From assembly GCF_023856365.1 (NCBI RefSeq), contig NC_064551.1, forward strand, positions 188,501-252,500: a stretch of 64,000 nucleotides of DNA, written 5' to 3'. Made by a program: the position numbers and the translations under genes. Shown piece by piece: positions 60,801 through 64,000 of this stretch. Each line of letters opens with the position of its first letter. The stretch's first letter is position 1. This DNA comes from Brienomyrus brachyistius. Its lineage: Eukaryota > Chordata > Actinopteri > Osteoglossiformes > Mormyridae. The notes beneath the pieces are model-generated. The model saw nothing but the letters and a program-made list of their open reading frames with translations. It made no database searches and was not told the origin of the DNA.

Positions 60801-63800
60801 CTCCTGATTGCAGGTATGGTCACTCTGTGTGTTACACCACCCTGCATCCTCTGACCCACCAGCCCTCAAGGCTTCATTATGATGATCTGCTGGGTGACGT
60901 AAATAAAAGTTAAGACCCATCCGAGGTTCGAACACAGGACCTCCTGAGTACAGGTATGGTCACTCTGTGTGTCACACCACCCTCTATTCTCCAGCTCAAC
61001 AGCCCTTAAGGCTTCATTATGATGATCTGCTGGGTGATGTAAATAAAAGCTAAGACCCGCCCGAGGTTCGAACACAGGACCTCCTGAGTACAGGCATGGT
61101 CACTCTGTGTGTCACGCCACCCTCTATTCTCCAGCTCAACAGCCCTTAAGGCTTCATTATGATGATCTGCTGGGTGATGTAAATAAAAGCTAAGACCCGC
61201 CCGAGGTTCGAACACAGGACCTCTGGAGTACAGGCATGGTCACTCTGTGTGTCACGCCACCCTCTATTCTCAGGCTCAACAGCCCTTAAGGCTTCATTAT
61301 GATGATCTGCTGGGTGATGTAAATAAAAGCTAAGACCCGCCCGAGGTTCGAACACAGGACCTTCTGAGAACAGGCATGGTCACTCTGTGTGTCACGCCAC
61401 CCTCTATTCTCCAGCTCAACAGCCCTTAAGGCTTCATTATGATGATTTGCTGGGTGATGTAAATAAAAGCTAAGACTCGGCCGAGGTTCAAACACAGGAC
61501 CTCCTGAGTGCAGGAATGGTCACTCTGTGTGTCACGCCACCCTCTATCCTCCAGCTCAACAGCCCTTAAGGCTTCATTATGATGATCTGCTGGGCGACGC
61601 AAATAAAAGTTATCATTCTGCCGAGGCTCGAACCAGGGACCTCCTGATTGCAGGAATGGTTACTCTGTGCGTCACGCCACCCTCTATCCTCCAGCTCAAC
61701 AGCCCTTAAGGCTTCATTATGATGATCTGCTGGGTGACTTAAATAAAACCTGAGACTCGGCCGAGGTTCGAACACAGGACCTTTTGAGTGCAGGCACGGT
61801 CACTCTGTGTGTCACGCCACCTTCTATTCTCTAGCTCAGCAGCTCTTAAGGCTTCATTATGATGATCTGCTGGGCGACGCAAATAAAAGCTAAGACTCGG
61901 CCAAGGTTCGAAGACAGGACCTCCTGATTACAGACATGGTCACGCTGTGTGTCACACCACCCTGCATCCTCTGACCCACCAGCCCTCAAGGCTTCATTAT
62001 GATGATCTGCTGGGTGACGTAAATAAAACCTGAGACTCAGCCGAGGTTCGAACACAGGACCTCCTGATTACAGGTATGGTCACTCTGTGTGTTACACCAC
62101 CCTGCATCCTGTGACACACCAGCCCTCAAGGCTTCATTATGATGATCTGCTGGGTGACGTAAATAAAACCTGAGAGTCGGCCGAGGTTCGAACACAGGAC
62201 CTCCTGAGTGCAGGTATGGTCACTCTGTGTGTCACGCCACCTTCGATTCTCCAGCTCAGCAGCCCTTAAGGCTTCATTATGATGATCTGCTGGGCGACGC
62301 AAATAAAAGCTACAATTGTACCAAGGTTCGAACCAGGGACCTCCTGATTACAGACATGGTCACTCAGTGCGTCACGCCACCCTCTATTCTACAGCTCAAC
62401 AGCCCTTAAGGCTTCATTGTGATGATCTGCTGGGTGATGTAAATAAAAGCTAAGAACCAGCCGAGCTTCAAAGACAGGACCTCCTGATTGCAGGTATGGT
62501 CACTCTGTGTGTCACGCCACCTTCGATTCTCCAGCTCAGCAGCCCTTAAGGCTTCATTATGATGATCTGCTGGGTGATGTAAATAAAAGCTAAGACCCGC
62601 CCGAGGTTCGAACACAGGACCTCCTGAGTACAGGCATGGTCACTCTGTGTGTCACGCCACCTTCTATTCTCAGGCTCAACAGCCCTTAAGGCTTCATTAT
62701 GATGATCTGCTGGGTGATGTAAATAAAAGCTAAGACCCGCCCGAGGTTCAAACACAGGACCTTCTGAGTACAGGCATGGTCACTCTGTGTGTCACGCCAC
62801 CCTCTATTCTCCAGCTCAACAGCCCTTAAGGCTTCATTATGATGATTTGCTGGGTGATGTAAATAAAAGCTAAGACTCGGCCGAGGTTCAAACACAGGAC
62901 CTCCTGAGTGCAGGAATGGTCACTCTGTGTGTCACGCCACCCTCTATCCTCCAGCTCAACAGCCCTTAAGGCTTCATTATGATGATCTGCTGGGCGACGC
63001 AAATAAAAGTTATCATTCTGCCGAGGCTCGAACCAGGGACCTCCTGATTGCAGGAATGGTTACTCTGTGCGTCACGCCACCCTCTATCCTCCAGCTCAAC
63101 AGCCCTTAAGGCTTCATTATGATGATCTGCTGGGTGACTTAAATAAAACCTGAGACTCGGCCGAGGTTCGAACACAGGACCTTCTGAGTGCAGGCACGGT
63201 CACTCTGTGTGTCACGCCACCTTCTATTCTCTAGCTCAGCAGCTCTTAAGGCTTCATTATGATGATCTGCTGGGCGACGCAAATAAAAGCTAAGACTCAG
63301 CCAAGGTTCGAAGACAGGACCTCCTGATTACAGACATGGTCACGCTGTGTGTCACACCACCCTGCATCCTCTGACCCACCAGCCCTCAAGGCTTCATTAT
63401 GATGATCTGCTGGGTGACGTAAATAAAACCTGAGACTCAGCCGAGGTTCGAACACAGGACCTCCTGATTACAGGTATGGTCACTCTGTGTGTTACACAAC
63501 CCTGCATCCTGTGACCCACCAGCCCTCAAGGCTTCATTATGATGATCTGCTGGGTGACGTAAATAAAACCTGAGAGTCGGCCGAGGTTCGAACACAGGAC
63601 CTCGTGAGTGCAGGCATGGTCACTCTGTGTGTCACGCCACCTTCGATTCTCCAGCTCAGCAGCCCTTAAGGCTTCATTATGATGATCTGCTGGGCGACGC
63701 AAATAAAAGCTACAATTGTACCAAGGTTCGAACCAGGGACCTCCTGATTACAGACATGGTCACTCAGTGCGTCACACCACCCTCTATTCTACAGCTCAAC

Positions 63801-64000
63801 AGCCCTTAAGGCTTCATTGTGATGATCTGCTGGGTGATGTAAATAAAAGCTAAGAACCGGCCGAGGTTCAAAGACCGGACCTCCTGATTGCAGGTATGGT
63901 CACTCTGTGTGTCACGCCACCCTCTATTCTCCAGCTCAACAGCCCTTAAGGCTTCATTGTGATGATCTGCTGGGTGATGTAAATAAAAGCTAAGACCCGG
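57863..64000. repeat. 140-bp satellite array, copy 3 (at least 44 units, runs off window)
   Basis: Landmarks at 57933 and 63953 are 6,020 nt apart, exactly 43 x 140. The 11-unit block occurs once. A 10-unit duplication (1,400 nt) is visible, with markers at 61566 and 62966, as in copy 1 and unlike copy 2. Confidence 0.95.

Larger units (their letters stand above)
51887..64000. repeat. macro-repeat copy 3 (truncated by window end)
   Basis: It has the same order as copies 1 and 2: V exon at 52223-52540, SINE head, hairpin, and an enlarged SINE array (19 units instead of 9). The 140-bp array is still running at the window end after 44 unit starts. Confidence 0.95.

Noticed and set aside
26941..64000. 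CRISPR array
   Set aside because: The repeats are directly adjacent with no unique spacers, and the context is a vertebrate genome.

Overview
The window is vertebrate nuclear DNA, most likely from a teleost fish. The one confidently recognised gene is tgfb3, with vertebrate exon phases and GT-AG introns. The rest is rich in repeats typical of fish genomes: an L2/Rex-like LINE, tRNA-derived SINEs, a Tc1/mariner fragment and piggyBac fragments. I cannot name the species.

Layout, left to right. (1) 1-15270, minus strand: the 5' half of tgfb3 (exons 1-4, 745 coding nt). It has a TATA box, a CRE half-site, and a 5' leader crowded with short uORFs. The remaining exons, which encode the RGD loop, furin site and mature cytokine, lie beyond the left edge. 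Intron 2 carries a LINE in which a 68-bp piece of reverse-transcriptase ORF has become a 31-copy minisatellite. Intron 1 carries a 23-bp minisatellite of about 80 copies directly abutting a short interstitial telomere repeat. (2) 15271-20810: intergenic DNA with an old SINE, a 102-bp duplication and poly-G tracts, and no recognised gene. (3) 20814-22829: a Tc1/mariner fragment, then two piggyBac transposase C-terminal fragments arranged head to head as a palindrome. (4) 22830 to the right edge: a tandem segmental repeat of three copies (13,618 bp, 15,439 bp and at least 12,114 bp, cut by the window end).

Each macro-unit carries, left to right: an Ig V-set exon on the minus strand with a shared in-frame stop; upstream DNA with a ZNF143-like motif; a plus-strand SINE head and a strong hairpin; an array of minus-strand tRNA-like SINE units in a ~373-bp dimer pattern; a 140-bp satellite array (56, 69 and at least 44 units); a 0.7-kb spacer; a 42-bp minisatellite; and the start of a second Ig-domain exon that reads in frame into that minisatellite. 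The result is tandem repeats nested within tandem repeats.

The best candidate for something undescribed is this nested structure. The SINE array and the 140-bp satellite appear to descend from the same kind of tRNA-like sequence (63 nt align without gaps). The 140-bp arrays keep perfect 140-nt register throughout. They change by whole blocks of 7, 10 or 11 units, and copies 1 and 2 differ by exactly 13 units. Each unit carries a palindromic Pol III B-box-like core. The Ig genes look like decaying immune-type receptors, and I see no intact protein in the macro-repeat. All relationships were judged by eye, without database searches.
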